Source: Robiginitomaculum sp. | Lineage (GTDB): Bacteria > Pseudomonadota > Alphaproteobacteria > Caulobacterales > Maricaulaceae | Length of the DNA: 6,253 bases | Direction of reading: 5' to 3' | NCBI GenBank assembly: GCA_021647805.1 | Contig: JAKITZ010000149.1 | Location: 1 to 6,253, forward strand | Shown here: in pieces, positions 6,179 to 6,253 of the stretch | Numbering within the stretch: the first letter of the stretch is position 1 | How the letters are laid out: every line of letters begins with the position of its first letter | The notes under the pieces: generated by a model | Told to the model about the DNA's origin: nothing | Database searches by the model: none | Seen by the model: the letters and a program-made list of their open reading frames with translations, nothing else | Made by a program: the position numbers and the translations under genes

Positions 6179-6198
6179 CTCTAAACTCACGACACAAG

Positions 6199-6226
6199 TG
6201 CAACACTTTGCTAGAAAGATGTTGCA
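6199..6226. other. Second hairpin near the right edge
   Basis: TGCAACACTTT (6199-6209) pairs with AAAG, a bulged A, and TGTTGCA (6215-6226) around the five-base loop GCTAG. That is 11 base pairs with one bulge. There is no T-run after it. Its role is unknown. Confidence 0.45.
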
Positions 6227-6253
6227 ATGGGAAGAATGTACAGGCAGCTCAGC

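Noticed and set aside
6199..6226. Terminal inverted repeat of an insertion sequence
   Set aside because: The arms form a small hairpin with a five-base loop, and no transposase or second end is visible.

Overview
The window looks like chromosomal DNA of an alphaproteobacterium of moderate, somewhat AT-leaning composition. The evidence is a DUF1491 protein (a family known mainly from Alphaproteobacteria), the tail of a sensor kinase resembling the DivJ/PleC/PdhS type, and intergenic elements centred on AACCGGTT that resemble repeats I remember from Rhizobiales genomes. No insertion sequence, phage gene, CRISPR array, tRNA or rRNA is recognisable.

Layout, left to right. (1) The 3' end of a plus-strand sensor histidine kinase runs off the left edge and stops at 389. 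(2) It converges, with one spare base, on a minus-strand gene for an exported 299-residue protein of unknown function (391-1290). (3) Upstream of that lies a 144-base gap with a stem-loop that would mask the ribosome binding site of the 299-residue gene, then an AACCGGTT repeat, then an intrinsic terminator. (4) The terminator belongs to a minus-strand gene (1435-3324) for a secreted, C-terminally membrane-anchored protein resembling the cellulose synthase subunit BcsB. (5) Fifty bases away, in the opposite direction, is a DUF1491 gene (3375-3704), followed closely by a 130-residue unknown (3736-4128). (6) A 367-base gap (4129-4495) contains two more repeat copies, a GC-rich self-complementary segment and a hairpin just before the next gene. 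(7) prfC, encoding peptide chain release factor 3, is complete (4496-6082). (8) The final 171 bases hold two hairpins and no gene I can support.

The genes do not form one obvious pathway. The two minus-strand genes both encode exported proteins and could share a cell-envelope role, but the terminator and leader hairpin between them suggest separate control. The DUF1491 and 130-residue genes may be co-transcribed.

The most interesting signals are non-coding. A composite repeat (AACCGGTT-type box, then a GATAAGTTGATG-like box, then a hairpin) occurs twice in the same orientation. One copy forms the 3' end and terminator of the BcsB-like gene; the other, split by a ~47-base insertion, forms the leader of prfC. 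The second is the possible ribosome-binding-site-masking stem-loop before the 299-residue gene, whose single DNA mismatch becomes a G-U pair only in the sense transcript. I found no convincing new multi-gene system.
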